Below, one piece after another: positions 20,430-30,514 of a DNA stretch of 64,000 nucleotides (position 1 is the stretch's first letter; each line of letters starts with the position of its first letter). The stretch is from Ostreococcus lucimarinus CCE9901. Lineage: Eukaryota; Chlorophyta; Mamiellophyceae; Mamiellales; Bathycoccaceae. Where the stretch lies: assembly GCF_000092065.1 (NCBI RefSeq), contig NC_009375.1:248001-312000 (forward strand), read 5' to 3'. The translations under genes were made by a program, and so were the position numbers. The notes under the pieces are model-generated. The model worked only from the letters and a program-made list of their open reading frames with translations. It searched no databases and was not told where the DNA came from.

Positions 20430-22190
20430 ATGATGTCGCGCGCGTCCGTGGACGCGGTGCGCGGCGCGCGACTCGGCGCGCGACTCGGTGCGCTCGCGAT
20501 GCGGGCGAGAGCGACGCCGGGAGCGATCAAACACGCGCGGAGCGCGCGCGCGGTGGCGACGCGGGCGACGTACGGACGACCCGAGCGCATCGCGCGCGTG
20601 AAGGGAAACGACGGGGGGGCGTCGCGCGTGGGCGAGGCGTTGGAACTGCGAGGGTGGGCGCGATCGGTGCGGACGCAGAAGGGAATGGCGTTCATCGACC
20701 TGAACGATGGGAGCGCGATCTCGGGGATGCAAGCGGTGGTGAACGAGGGAAGCGCGGCGTGGGACGCGCTCGACGCGGGCGGCGTCTCCACGGGGGCGGC
20801 GCTCAGGGTGAAGGGGAAACTCGTGGCGAGTCCGGGAGGGAAGCAAGCGGCGGAATTGGCGGTGGAGGAGATTGATGTCATCGGAACGGCGGATCCGGAG
20901 ACGTATCCGCTGCAAAAGAAGCGACACACGCTGGAATATCTTCGAAGCATCGCGCACTTGCGACCTCGCACAAACACCATCGGCGCCGTGGCTCGCGTGC
21001 GCAATCAGTTGGCGTACGCGACGCACACGTTCTTTCAAGAGCATGGGTTTTTATACGCCAACACGCCGATCATCACCGCGTCGGATTGCGAAGGCGCTGG
21101 GGAACAGTTTCAAGTGACGACGCTGTTGAACGGCTTCGGCGCCGGCGAGTGGACGACGCCGGCCTCGGTCGTGGACGAGCAAGAAGCCATGGTGAAGGCA
21201 CAGGGTGACGCGGTGAAGGCCCTGAAGGAGGCGAAGAAAGCGGGAGACGCGACGAAAGAGCAAGTTGATGAGGCCGTGGCGAAGCTTTTAGATCTCAAGG
21301 CGAGCGTCGAGGCGCTGAAGAACAATCGCCCGTCGTCCGACTTGCCGAAGAATAAGGATGGTTCCATCGACTATTCTCAAGACTTCTTCGGCAAACCGTC
21401 TTATTTGACCGTGTCTGGGCAATTGAACGGTGAAATCATGGCTTGCGCGGTCAACGACATCTACACCTTCGGTCCGACGTTCCGCGCGGAGAATAGCAAC
21501 ACGTCGCGCCACCTGGCTGAGTTTTGGATGGTAGAGCCCGAACTCGCGTTCGCGGATTTGAACGACGACATGGATTGCGCAGAAGCGTACTTGAAGTATT
21601 GCCTGAACCACGTCCTCGAGCACTGCGACGAAGATCTTGAATTCTTCGAGAAGAACATCTCCAAAGACAACCTGAGAGAGCGACTTCGAAACGTCGCGTC
21701 GCAAGAGTTTGCGCGCATCACGTACACCGAAGCCGTCGAGCACGTGTTGAACGCGAAGAAGAAGTTTGAGTTCCCAATCGAATGGGGATCGGATCTTCAG
21801 AGCGAGCACGAGCGGTACATCTCAGAAGAAGTCTTCAAAGATCGCCCCGTGATCGTGCGCGATTATCCGAAAGATATCAAGGCGTTCTACATGCGTCTCA
21901 ACGACGACAACAAAACCGTCGCCGCAATGGACGTCTTGGTGCCCCGCGTTGGTGAGTTGATGGGTGGTAGCCAAAGAGAAGAACGCCTTGATGTCTTGGA
22001 GCGCCGAATCGAAGAGGTTGGTTTGGAAAAGGAGTCGTACTGGTGGTACTTAGATTTGAGACGATACGGTTCGCAGCCGCACGCCGGTTTCGGCCTCGGT
22101 TTTGAACGCCTCGTTCAGTACGTCACAGGTGTGGAGAACATTCGTGACGCCATTCCTTTCCCCCGTTACCCGGGTAGCGCTGAGTTCTAG
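20430..22190 (+). CDS. Asparaginyl-tRNA synthetase with an inserted WHEP-like domain
   Basis: Class II synthetase charging tRNA-Asn. A 586-residue product from the ATG at 20430, with a basic Ala/Arg/Ser-rich leader of about 50 residues that looks like an organelle presequence. The OB-fold anticodon-binding domain follows (RSVRTQKGMAFIDLNDGS). The catalytic core has GAGEQFQVTTLL, FGKPSYLTVSGQLNGE, TFRAENSNTSRHLAEFWMVE and the C-terminal GFGLGFERLVQYVTGVENIR. Between the first and second catalytic motifs there is an insertion of about 55 residues (AMVKAQGDAVKALKEAKKAG to VAKLLDLKAS) with WHEP-domain periodicity. The ATG at 20313 is also in frame. Confidence 0.94.
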   Translation: MMSRASVDAVRGARLGARLGALAMRARATPGAIKHARSARAVATRATYGRPERIARVKGNDGGASRVGEALELRGWARSVRTQKGMAFIDLNDGSAISGMQAVVNEGSAAWDALDAGGVSTGAALRVKGKLVASPGGKQAAELAVEEIDVIGTADPETYPLQKKRHTLEYLRSIAHLRPRTNTIGAVARVRNQLAYATHTFFQEHGFLYANTPIITASDCEGAGEQFQVTTLLNGFGAGEWTTPASVVDEQEAMVKAQGDAVKALKEAKKAGDATKEQVDEAVAKLLDLKASVEALKNNRPSSDLPKNKDGSIDYSQDFFGKPSYLTVSGQLNGEIMACAVNDIYTFGPTFRAENSNTSRHLAEFWMVEPELAFADLNDDMDCAEAYLKYCLNHVLEHCDEDLEFFEKNISKDNLRERLRNVASQEFARITYTEAVEHVLNAKKKFEFPIEWGSDLQSEHERYISEEVFKDRPVIVRDYPKDIKAFYMRLNDDNKTVAAMDVLVPRVGELMGGSQREERLDVLERRIEEVGLEKESYWWYLDLRRYGSQPHAGFGLGFERLVQYVTGVENIRDAIPFPRYPGSAEF

Positions 22191-22253
22191 ATTTAGTCTA
22201 ACGCGGCTGTAACTAAACTACTTAATCTACGCTAGTCTACGTCTACGGTGTCT

Positions 22254-23735
22254 CTACAGTAACGCCTTGCTAAGCGCTTTGAACGTGTAAAGTGATCCCG
22301 TCACGACCACGACAATCTCGTCGTCGCCGCGCGAGAGCGCTCCTTTCAAGGCCTTCTCGAAATCATCTTCTGAGGTGGGAGTCGGACCATGCGCTGGGCC
22401 GATATAAGCCTTCGCGAGCGTCTTCGCGGGCGTCGTTCGAGACGATGCGCCGGCGACTTGCATTTGAGTGCACACCACACCGACGGGATCCGCCCTGTAC
22501 AGCTCTTCAATAAATCCTCCGTGATCCTTGTCGTCCGCCATCGCTACGACGAACAAAAGTTTTCGGTCGGGATAAACCTCACGAATCGTGTTCACGAGAA
22601 CTCGAGCGGAACCTTTGGTGTGCGCGCCATCAGCAATCATCGTGGGCCCTCCACTCGTCTCAAATACTTCAAAGTTCCCCGGACTGCGCGTCGTTTCCAA
22701 GCCTCTTCGAATATCTTCCAGAGATGCGTCGATTTTGTTTTGAGCGCGAAGCCACCACAGAACACGAAGCGCAAGACTTATGTTCTCGCGCTGGTGCGGC
22801 CCAGCGAGAGGAATTCGAACGTTCGAAAGGGTGGACGCTATTTTACCATCCACTTTGATGTCGATGTCGACGTCCTGCGAAGCGATCGAGTCTTCCACGT
22901 GATACCGCACGAGACGCGTGTCTACGCATACGTTATCGATAACGTTCGCCCCACGCGCGCGGAGCGCAGTTTTCAACATTGTTGTTATTCGTTCGTCCAC
23001 GTTTGGGGCACAAAACACCGGACGACCTTTATGCGCGATGCCAGCTTTTGCGTCTACGATTGTCTCAATCGAACCGCCGAGCGCTTCGAGGTGTTCCTCA
23101 CCTATGTGTGTGATCACCGCTGCTTCTAGATTTTCTGCCGCGAGTACGTTTGTGGCGTCTCGACTTCCCCCGAGACCGACTTCCACGAGCGCTAAATCGA
23201 CGTTTGCCTTTTTAAAGTATGCAAAGGCGAGCGCCGTGAGGACTTCAAAGTACGACAACTGACCGCCCTCACGCTGTTGTGCAGACTTTATCTCTCGCTC
23301 TAAATCGCGCAGTACGTCGAGAACTTGTGCAGACGCATCACTTTCGCTACTCCGAATCCTTTCCGCCACGGTATACACGTGAGGGCTCTTATACGTGCCG
23401 ATTCGTAATCCAGCGGCGCGCAGGACGCTCGCGAGCACGGAAACCGTCGTTCCTTTCCCCTTCGTTCCCGACACGTGTATCGTGTTATACGCCCTGTGTG
23501 GATCGTCAAAGTCTCGCAACAATCTATGCATGCGTCCGAGATCGAATCCGTCCGTCGTATCCGTCCCAGCGTTTCGCGGGACGCCGCTCTTTTCGTGATT
23601 GACGAAGTCCCGCAACGCTTCGTCCACCGTCGCGAATGCGGTCGATGTGCGGGCTCGTGCGCGCGCTCTGTGCGCGAACGAGAACAAATTCTCACAGAGC
23701 TCGCGGTGTTGGCGCGAACACGCCGAGCGTCGCAT
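22254..23735 (-). CDS. Dihydrofolate synthase / folylpolyglutamate synthase
   Basis: Mur-ligase-family enzyme that adds glutamate to dihydropteroate or folates. The 493 residues include an N-terminal leader, the FDLGRMHRLLRDFDDP motif, the P-loop HVSGTKGKGTTVSVLAS, YKSPHVYTVAERIRSS, the ATP/Mg region EVGLGGSRDATNVL and the C-terminal domain (MIADGAHTKGSARVLV, FVVAMADDKDHGGF). The FDLGRM motif and overall layout favour the plant mitochondrial dihydrofolate synthase branch over the FPGS branch; substrate specificity cannot be settled by eye. It converges on AsnRS. The 226-bp spacer to the stay-green gene (23736-23961) shows no feature. Confidence 0.92.
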   Translation of the reverse strand: MRRSACSRQHRELCENLFSFAHRARARARTSTAFATVDEALRDFVNHEKSGVPRNAGTDTTDGFDLGRMHRLLRDFDDPHRAYNTIHVSGTKGKGTTVSVLASVLRAAGLRIGTYKSPHVYTVAERIRSSESDASAQVLDVLRDLEREIKSAQQREGGQLSYFEVLTALAFAYFKKANVDLALVEVGLGGSRDATNVLAAENLEAAVITHIGEEHLEALGGSIETIVDAKAGIAHKGRPVFCAPNVDERITTMLKTALRARGANVIDNVCVDTRLVRYHVEDSIASQDVDIDIKVDGKIASTLSNVRIPLAGPHQRENISLALRVLWWLRAQNKIDASLEDIRRGLETTRSPGNFEVFETSGGPTMIADGAHTKGSARVLVNTIREVYPDRKLLFVVAMADDKDHGGFIEELYRADPVGVVCTQMQVAGASSRTTPAKTLAKAYIGPAHGPTPTSEDDFEKALKGALSRGDDEIVVVVTGSLYTFKALSKALL

Positions 23736-23961
23736 GGTAGCGACGCACCGAGACGCGCGTGCGAAGCGCGGTCTGCGGTCACTCGTCGGGCGAGCAGAAG
23801 AGCGGCTGCGAAGTCGGCGAGCTCTCGTTGGCTCCTCGCACCGCTCGAATCGTGCGAAGAATGATGAGTACTAATGAGAAAGGTGGTAATAAAAAGTCCT
23901 AAACTCGACCGCGTCGCTCGCCCGCCGGCACGACGACGACGTGGTCTTCAAAACGCATTCG

Positions 23962-24933
23962 CTAGCGAGGAGGCGCTGGGGAGTTTTCCAAAATCACTCC
24001 GCCGACCTCGACGCGAGAACCACGCCCTGTGATTATCGTGTTTCTAACATTGTCTGCTATTCTGGGATCCAGTCCTGCACCATCCGCGCACGTCACTCGA
24101 CTCGATCGCGTCTCTTCCGATCCAGCCGTTCTGAAATCTCCCCAATACTCCTTGTCCCCCGGTCCGTCCGCGGAGCCAAAGTTGACGTACACCGGACTGT
24201 CAAACAACTCTGGATACGTCGCCAGTAGCTCTCTCTCGGCGTAACGCAACGTATCTAACACCAACGGTAATTTTTGACGAAACACGACCGAACGAAGGGG
24301 CGCCGCCCATCGTATCCACCAAGCCTCCTTCGCGCTCACCTGACAAAACACGTGCAAGCCGTCCTCGCGCCACTCCGCGAGCACCTCGTCTCTGAGCAAT
24401 CTCGTGTACCATATCGACGTTTGATCGTCGTTGAACGCGTCGCCTACCGTGAGCGTCAAATTCCTCGTCACATCGTTGTGCGTCAGCGTGTAACGCCGCT
24501 GCAATAAAGACTCCGGTTCCACCCGCGTCGAGCTCGCGTCGAACGCCACCGACACTCTGTCCGGGTCAAACTTCAAGGCGTCGAAAACCGCGTTCGTCGT
24601 CGTCTGCGCGCGCGCGATCGCCGTCGGTCAGTGTCACGATTCCATCGAGTCGCACTCGCGCCTTTCTCGCGCGTCGCTCGCGGTTTTAGACGTCGCCGTC
24701 CCCCCCCATCGCGCGAAAACCGCGCCTCGGACGTCCCGTCCCGTCCCGATCGACGCGCGTCGCGCGCGCGTCGCGTCGCGTCGGTCGCCGCGCACCTTCC
24801 CCCGTCCGCGCCCCTTCGCCGGCCGTCCTCGCGCGCCGGGTCCCGGTCGCCGTCCGCTCGCGTCGCGCGTCGACGTCGACGTCGACGCCCCGCTCGCGCG
24901 CGCGCGCGTCGCGAGCGCCCTATCCAGCGCCAT
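23962..24933 (-). CDS. SGR: Stay-green protein (Mg-dechelatase), two exons
   Basis: Removes Mg2+ from chlorophyll a in the plastid, the committed step of chlorophyll breakdown and pheophytin supply. Exon 1 (24933-24796) encodes a 46-residue Ala/Arg/Ser/Thr-rich transit peptide. Exon 2 (24603-23962) encodes the SGR domain: LLQRRYTLTHNDVT, DEVLAEWREDGLHVFCQVS, FRQKLPLVLDTLRYAERELL and SPVYVNFGSADGPGDKEYWG. The 192-bp intron has donor AAG|GTGCGC, branch ACACTGACC and acceptor GCGCAG, phase 0. Total is 259 residues, a normal length for the family. Exon 2 alone has no good ATG, which supports the splice. It is divergent from the desaturase. Confidence 0.88.
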
Positions 24934-25417
24934 GGCGTCGACGGCGCGCGCGTCGCGTTCGCGCGTCGACGACGCGCGCGCGTCGACGACGCTCGCGACT
25001 CGTCGACGACGACGTCGACGACGACGACGCGCGTCGCTGTGCCGGGCGTCGTCGCGTCGTCGGATCGTCGTCTCGTCGTCGTCCCGCGGCGTCCCGCGCG
25101 TCCGCCTCGAGCGCGAGCGCGAGCGGTCGCGAGCGGTCGCGATCGGACGATGCGACCGATGGTGCGATTGAATGGATACACACGGACCACACCGATCCCA
25201 TCGACGAGTCTCGACTCGAGAACGAGTCCCTCGACGCCCGACGCGCCCCGACCGACGTCACGCGATCCGATCCGCGCGCGGCGTCGTCGCGTCGGCGTCG
25301 TCGCGTCGGCTCGTCACAGCGCGCGTCCGGGACAGCGAGCGCTCGAACGCCCGAACGCGCGAAGCGCCCGAGACGGATCCGAACGCCACGAATCCGCGCC
25401 GAGCGATCGAGCCCGCC
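24934..25417. other. Divergent upstream region of stay-green and the desaturase
   Basis: This 484-bp, very CG-rich spacer has runs of CGACGT and CGTCGACGACGACG around 24871-25030. Open frames here encode only Arg/Ser/Ala text. It presumably holds both promoters and 5' leaders; I see no defined element. Confidence 0.55.
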
Positions 25418-27037
25418 ATGCGCACCGTCGCGCGCGCGTTCGCGACGACGACGACGTCGAGCGCGAGGTGTGATTATCGCCGTCGAGCGACGACGACGCG
25501 CGCGACGACGAGCGCGGTGCGCGCGGACGCGCGGCGCGCGCGATCGGGGAGGTATGCGATCGTTCCGCGATCGATCGAGGGCGAAGGGAACGCCGCGGTC
25601 GTCGAAAGAAGCGTCGAGGGCGAGGAGGGGGAGAAGATGATGTCCCTGGAGGCGAGACGCGAGGCGCTGAGGTTGCCGCGCCCGGACGTCGCGGCGCCGG
25701 GGATGGAGGATCCGTGGAACGATGAGAAGTGGCAAAAGGTGAAGTGGACGGTGTTTCGAGACGTGGCGTACGACCTCGGACCGTTCTTTGAGAAGCATCC
25801 GGGCGGGAACTGGTTGTTGAACCTCGCCATCGGTCGCGACTGCACGGCGCTCATGGAATCCTATCACTTGCGACCAGAGGTGGCGACGGCGCGCTTCAGG
25901 ATGTTACCCAAGCTCGAGGGGTTCCCGGTCGACGCCGTGGCGAAGTCACCGAGACCGAACGATTCGCCGCTGTACAACAACATCCGCAATCGCGTTCGCG
26001 AGGAACTTTTCCCGGAAGAAGGGAAGAACAAACACAGAATGGGTGGCGACCACGCGACGATAACGATTTTGTCTTTCGCCGCGTTTGCGTACGGTGTGTA
26101 CGCCACCATCCCGGGCTTTCTCTCGGGTTGCCTCCTTGGCTTAGCTGGTGCGTGGATCGGGCTCACGATTCAGCATTGCGCCAATCACGGGGCGATGTCA
26201 CCGTCGCCCGCCGTCAACGGCGTCCTCGGTTTGACGAACGATCTCATCGGCGGCTCGTCTTTGATGTGGCGATACCACCACCAGGTGAGCCACCACATTC
26301 ACTGCAACGACAATGCTATGGATCAAGACGTGTACACCGCCATGCCTCTCTTGCGTTTCGACGCTCGTCGTCCCAAGGCGTGGTACCACCGCTTCCAGCA
26401 CTGGTACATGTTCTTGGCCTTTCCGTTGTTGCAGGTGGCGTTCCAAGTCGGCGACATCGTCGGTTTGTTCACTCGCGATACCGAAGGCGCAAAGCTCCAC
26501 GGGGCGACCACTTGGGAACTTGCCACCGTAGTTATCGGCAAGTTTGTGCACTTCGGTTTGTTGGCTGCACCTTTGATGAGCCACGCGGCTTCCGCCGTCG
26601 TCGCCGGCATCGTCGGTTTCATGGCGTGCCAAGGAGTCGTCCTCGCGTGTACGTTCGCGGTGAGTCACAACGTGCCCGAGGCCAAACTCCCTGAAGATAC
26701 CGGTGGAGAGGCGTGGGAAAGAGATTGGGGCGTGCAGCAGTTGGTGACTAGCGCTGACTGGGGTGGAAAGATTGGAAACTTTTTCACCGGCGGTCTGAAC
26801 TTGCAAGTCGAGCATCACCTGTTCCCGGCGATTTGCTTTGTGCACTACCCCGCGATCGCGAAAATTGTCGCGGAAGAAGCGGCGAAGATGGGCATTCCTT
26901 ACTCGTCATACAGAACACTTCCCGGCATTTTCGTCGCGTTCTGGAAATTCGTCAGAGACATGGGCACGGCGGAGCAAATCGACGACGTTTTACTTCCGAA
27001 GTTCGCGAACCCGCAACTTTCGCCAGCCATCAATTAG
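25418..27037 (+). CDS. Cytochrome b5-fused front-end acyl desaturase, plastid-targeted (probable delta-4 type)
   Basis: Introduces a double bond near the carboxyl end of an acyl chain. From the ATG at 25418 it has 539 residues: a Thr/Ser/Arg-rich presequence of about 60, a cytochrome b5 domain (haem ligands in FFEKHPGGNW and SYHLR), then the desaturase domain with membrane helices and three histidine boxes (HCANHG, HHQVSHHIH and QVEHHLFP). The glutamine opening the third box marks front-end enzymes. The block NDLIGGSSLMWRYHHQVSHH resembles, from memory, plastidial delta-4 desaturases acting on MGDG in green algae. Regiochemistry (delta-4, -5 or -6) is inference. The frame is open from 25172, but that leader is low-complexity. 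Confidence 0.9.
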   Translation: MRTVARAFATTTTSSARCDYRRRATTTRATTSAVRADARRARSGRYAIVPRSIEGEGNAAVVERSVEGEEGEKMMSLEARREALRLPRPDVAAPGMEDPWNDEKWQKVKWTVFRDVAYDLGPFFEKHPGGNWLLNLAIGRDCTALMESYHLRPEVATARFRMLPKLEGFPVDAVAKSPRPNDSPLYNNIRNRVREELFPEEGKNKHRMGGDHATITILSFAAFAYGVYATIPGFLSGCLLGLAGAWIGLTIQHCANHGAMSPSPAVNGVLGLTNDLIGGSSLMWRYHHQVSHHIHCNDNAMDQDVYTAMPLLRFDARRPKAWYHRFQHWYMFLAFPLLQVAFQVGDIVGLFTRDTEGAKLHGATTWELATVVIGKFVHFGLLAAPLMSHAASAVVAGIVGFMACQGVVLACTFAVSHNVPEAKLPEDTGGEAWERDWGVQQLVTSADWGGKIGNFFTGGLNLQVEHHLFPAICFVHYPAIAKIVAEEAAKMGIPYSSYRTLPGIFVAFWKFVRDMGTAEQIDDVLLPKFANPQLSPAIN

Positions 27038-27156
27038 AATTATAACTTACCTTACGCGCTTGTTGACTTCAAACGAGCAAACGACAGAAATACGATTATT
27101 GTGATATACTTACACCTCCGCCTCATCATTGTTTTGATCTAATTCTAACTTACAAA

Positions 27157-28206
27157 CTACACACGAATTCTCAAGTTGAGCAACTCTCGCTCGGCGCTCG
27201 TTCGATTAAACGTCACACTTTGTCCGATACTCACCGGCTCCGGGGGTGCACCACCCTCTTCGTATGCCTCGTAACTTCTTAAAGTCCCATCAGGACCGGC
27301 ATACGCGCCGTCGACGTAAGAATGGCAGTTGTGCAAACCGGCGTCTGAAAGCAGCTGCTTCGCCCACGCCGCGGAACTACTGCTTCGGCTATGCAACAAG
27401 ATGAGATTATCCGACGTCGGCTTGTGAAATCGGAACATCCGCACCCACTCTTCATCGTTCATATGCACTGCTTTGGGCAGATGATCCACCGGGACGTGCG
27501 TTGACCCCTCGAGTGTTCCGTAAAGCGCGCGCTCGTCAAACCTTCGAATGTCCAAAATCACTAGTCCCAGCGCATTGCCGTCGTCTCTCACCGTTTCCAG
27601 GAGAAGTAACACCGCGTCGAAGCTCAGAGCTCGATCTTTCCCTGATGAAAACACAGCGGGTTCGTCGAAGTGTGCTAGAGGTACCGCCGCGGCGAGTCCG
27701 CCGTCCACGATGGAGCACCGCGTGAATCCCAGGCTCGTCGCGAGCGCCGCGGCGTGCGACGAGCTATGCCCGTGCGTGCTCACAAAAATCATCGTCGTCC
27801 TTAAACTCGGCACGGGAATGTTTGGAAATCTCTTCTTCCACAGTGTGTTACGATTGCGCAACAAGTTCGCCAACTCTTCCGGTAAGATGTGCGTCACGGC
27901 GAGTCTGTCGCTCAGCTTCGTCACCGCCGTCGCCCCCCCGTCCTCGCTCTTCGGTCTGACGTCTAATAGCAAGTATTTCACCGGTTTCGTTTGAACCAAC
28001 ATCCAAAACGCTTTCGCACTCAGCACCCCGTACGTCTGTTTGTTCAATTTCACCGTCGGTTGCGAGCTCGACGTCGTTCGCTGTCTCGCTCGATCTCTGT
28101 GCTTGGCGCTTCGCAAGACGCGCACGGACCAGGCGATGAGAGACAGACACACGGCGGTGGTTAACGAACCGCCGACGTTGGTGACGTGCATGATATTCGT
28201 CCGCAC
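27157..28206 (-). CDS. Membrane-anchored double-rhodanese-like protein lacking catalytic cysteines
   Basis: A 349-residue protein with an N-terminal hydrophobic anchor (LTTAVCLSLIAWSVRVL) and two rhodanese-like folds. The first has YLLLDVRPKSEDGG and IFVSTHGHSSSHAAALATSL; the second has VILDIRRFDERALYGTLEGS and LILLHSRSSSSAAWAKQLLS. In both, the loop that normally begins with the sulfur-accepting Cys has none: it reads STHGHSSS and HSRSSSS. It is therefore probably not a sulfurtransferase but a binding or scaffold protein. A later ATG (MHVTNVGG) is an alternative start. It converges on the desaturase. Confidence 0.75.
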   Translation of the reverse strand: MRTNIMHVTNVGGSLTTAVCLSLIAWSVRVLRSAKHRDRARQRTTSSSQPTVKLNKQTYGVLSAKAFWMLVQTKPVKYLLLDVRPKSEDGGATAVTKLSDRLAVTHILPEELANLLRNRNTLWKKRFPNIPVPSLRTTMIFVSTHGHSSSHAAALATSLGFTRCSIVDGGLAAAVPLAHFDEPAVFSSGKDRALSFDAVLLLLETVRDDGNALGLVILDIRRFDERALYGTLEGSTHVPVDHLPKAVHMNDEEWVRMFRFHKPTSDNLILLHSRSSSSAAWAKQLLSDAGLHNCHSYVDGAYAGPDGTLRSYEAYEEGGAPPEPVSIGQSVTFNRTSAERELLNLRIRV

Positions 28207-28563
28207 GCGCGCCGCGCGCGTCCGTCTGCGGGCGCACCGCCGATCACGCGCGCGGTCGACGTGGACGCGCGTCGAGTCGATTTCGAACGAACGAACGCCA
28301 AAACGAACGCGCGTCGAGCGATTTCGTGGGCGTCTCGAGGGCGCGCAACCCTACGAAATCGTCGTCGAAAAATCACGCACTCAAAGACAATTTAGAACTA
28401 TCTGCAAACACGGTACGCGCGCGATAAACGCCGCGTCGGCCCCCGCGCGCCGCGCGCGCGAACGAAGCGACGTTCGTGGCGACCGTTGAAGCGCCGAACC
28501 AGAGCGCGAGACCGCGCGCGCGTCACAGCGCGCGGCGAAATTTGCGAAAGCGTCCACACGAAC
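28207..28563. other. Divergent upstream region, rhodanese-like gene and six-exon gene
   Basis: A 357-bp CG-rich spacer. The only open frames are Arg-rich shadows. It presumably contains both promoters. No repeat or RNA gene is seen. Confidence 0.5.
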
Positions 28564-30396
28564 ATGCTCTCGGTTTCGACGTCGTCGCGATCGCTCGCGA
28601 GCGCACCGACGGCGCGCCGAGGATGGCGTGGGCGTCGCGGCGGGAGCAGGTTAGAAACGGTTCGACGGGCGCAAATCGGCGTCGATCTCGTCGACGCGGC
28701 GAGAAACGGGTTGGAGACGTTCGTTCAAAGGGTACGTTATCGACAAGCGCGAGATTCGGACCTAAAATCGATCGGTGCGCGCCGACAGAGCGATGTCAAG
28801 AGTGGTTTTGTTGCCTCTCGCCGCACGCTCTCGGTGAAGCAAACGAGCGCAAACGCGACGAAGATTGAGGCTGACCGATTTATTTTCATTCGTAGGCATC
28901 GAAGGCGTTACCAATACTGCTTGGACACGACGATACTGTCGAAATCGAGCGGGAAAACGAGTCGTTAGACGCCGCGAAGACAAACTCGAGAACGCGAGCC
29001 GCAGAGCTCACCCAGGCGCGCGTGGAGAGTTTGCTTAAGCCCGACGCGGGAAGAGATGATATATTCCACGCCGCGGGTCAAGGGTTAGCTGGTGTCGGAG
29101 GCGACGTCGTAGCGATTGGTTGGTGGGACTCACGCGGGGTAGAAGGCACGTCCCCGCAACTTGAATTGCAGGCGCTCAACGACGGCGCCAGGGCACAACT
29201 CATAGGGGTGGTGCTCTTGGCGCTTAAAGAAGGGCTCGAGAACATAGAAGAGAGCAACGGAAGCTTGCGTGAACTCATTCAAACAGTGGCTAGGGTCTCC
29301 GCGAATGATTGGATGAATTCGATGGCGCTTGACATCGGCGCCAAGGAGCGGTGCGCTCGGGTGGTTCGCGTGGCCGGAGACGTGGCCGATGAAAAAATTT
29401 GGCAGAACGGTACGTATGATCTCGCTTTCGTCTTCGACCGAGCTGATCGCGTTTTTCACAGGAGAAATACTTGAAGGAAGTAAGATGGCTTTGTATGCCG
29501 GAGTGATGATGTATTTGGCCAAGGTACGTCTAACTTTCGCTGAGCTTCACAAATATTTATTTAATTATTCTGAATTATTTCAATCATCGCAGAACTCCAA
29601 TCGAACGGACAATATTTCCGAAAGCGTTCAAGTCGTTGAGAAATCGACGAAAATTAACACTCAAGACGTCGAACCGGTGCTGGAATTCTTCAATTCTCCT
29701 ATGGCTTCGGTGTGCGTTTCGGTTTTGCAGGACGTGGTATTAAATATTGCCGACTCCGTGGCGTGTGCTTACGTGACGTGTGCGCGTGAAAGCGGGCTAC
29801 AAGCGCCTGTAAATGGTGGAGTCGCACGTACGGAGGACACAGGAGCGGTCGTGCGCATTCCACCGTTCAGAGACGCGTTGAGCGTTCGCTTGAAGAGCAC
29901 ACGTTCGTTGGAAAAATTTCGAAATGAAACATCATTGCGCACGTGGCTTGCACGCAATTATTACGACGTGGTCGCGATGTACGAAGATTGGCATAAATTG
30001 TGGGGCATGAATGCAAACGGCGAGGTACGTATCTCCGCGCGACGGCGCGTTTGAATTAATTTTTTAATTTGTCGCTGAAATTAATTATTTTTCACACAGC
30101 TCGTGACGAGGAAAATTCACGTTTGTCGCCAGCCAGAGCTCGCAAAGGTGAAGGGATTTCGTTTAGCTGTTTCTATGATAATAGAACTCGCTGATGTGAG
30201 CCTTCCCTTGTTCAGAAGCGCACTGAACAACTGCAGCCGGGTGGCTTCTTGGTTACTGGTGACATTAATTGGTGCGTTTGAAATTAATTATTTTGTGCAT
30301 CGACTTACTCTCTCTAACGCAGGCCGTTCGCTTGGATTGGTGTATCGTGGAATCAAAGAAAGCATGGACCCTCAAAACAGAGTGAAATTCACGTAG
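28564..30396 (+). CDS. Six-exon gene, organelle-targeted protein of unknown function
   Basis: I assemble exons 28564-28731, 28896-29409, 29462-29523, 29593-30024, 30100-30271 and 30323-30396. Donors are GTACGT or GTGCGT, all acceptors end in AG, and phases agree throughout, giving 473 residues and a TAG stop. Residues 1-30 look like a transit peptide (MLSVSTSSRSLASAPTARRG). The rest is mainly helical, with hydrophobic stretches MALYAGVMMYLAK and SWLLVTLIGRSLGLVYRG. The family is not recognised; the order MMYLAK then INTQDVEPVLEFFNSP faintly recalls plant PP2-A10-like proteins, which is unverified. It is the most intron-rich gene here, with A+T-rich later introns. Confidence 0.75.
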
Positions 30397-30514
30397 TAGA
30401 CGACAGGCAGCACGGGGCGATCGCTTCTACGCTGGGGAAAAAATTAATAATAAATGACTCCCGTCATATGTCACTACAGCACTGTAAAATCTAATGAGGA
30501 GAAAACGTCTCATG

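Noticed and set aside
23300-23864. Overlapping ORFs on both strands near the FPGS/DHFS 5' end
   Set aside because: Shadow frames of the folate ligase; no independent motifs.
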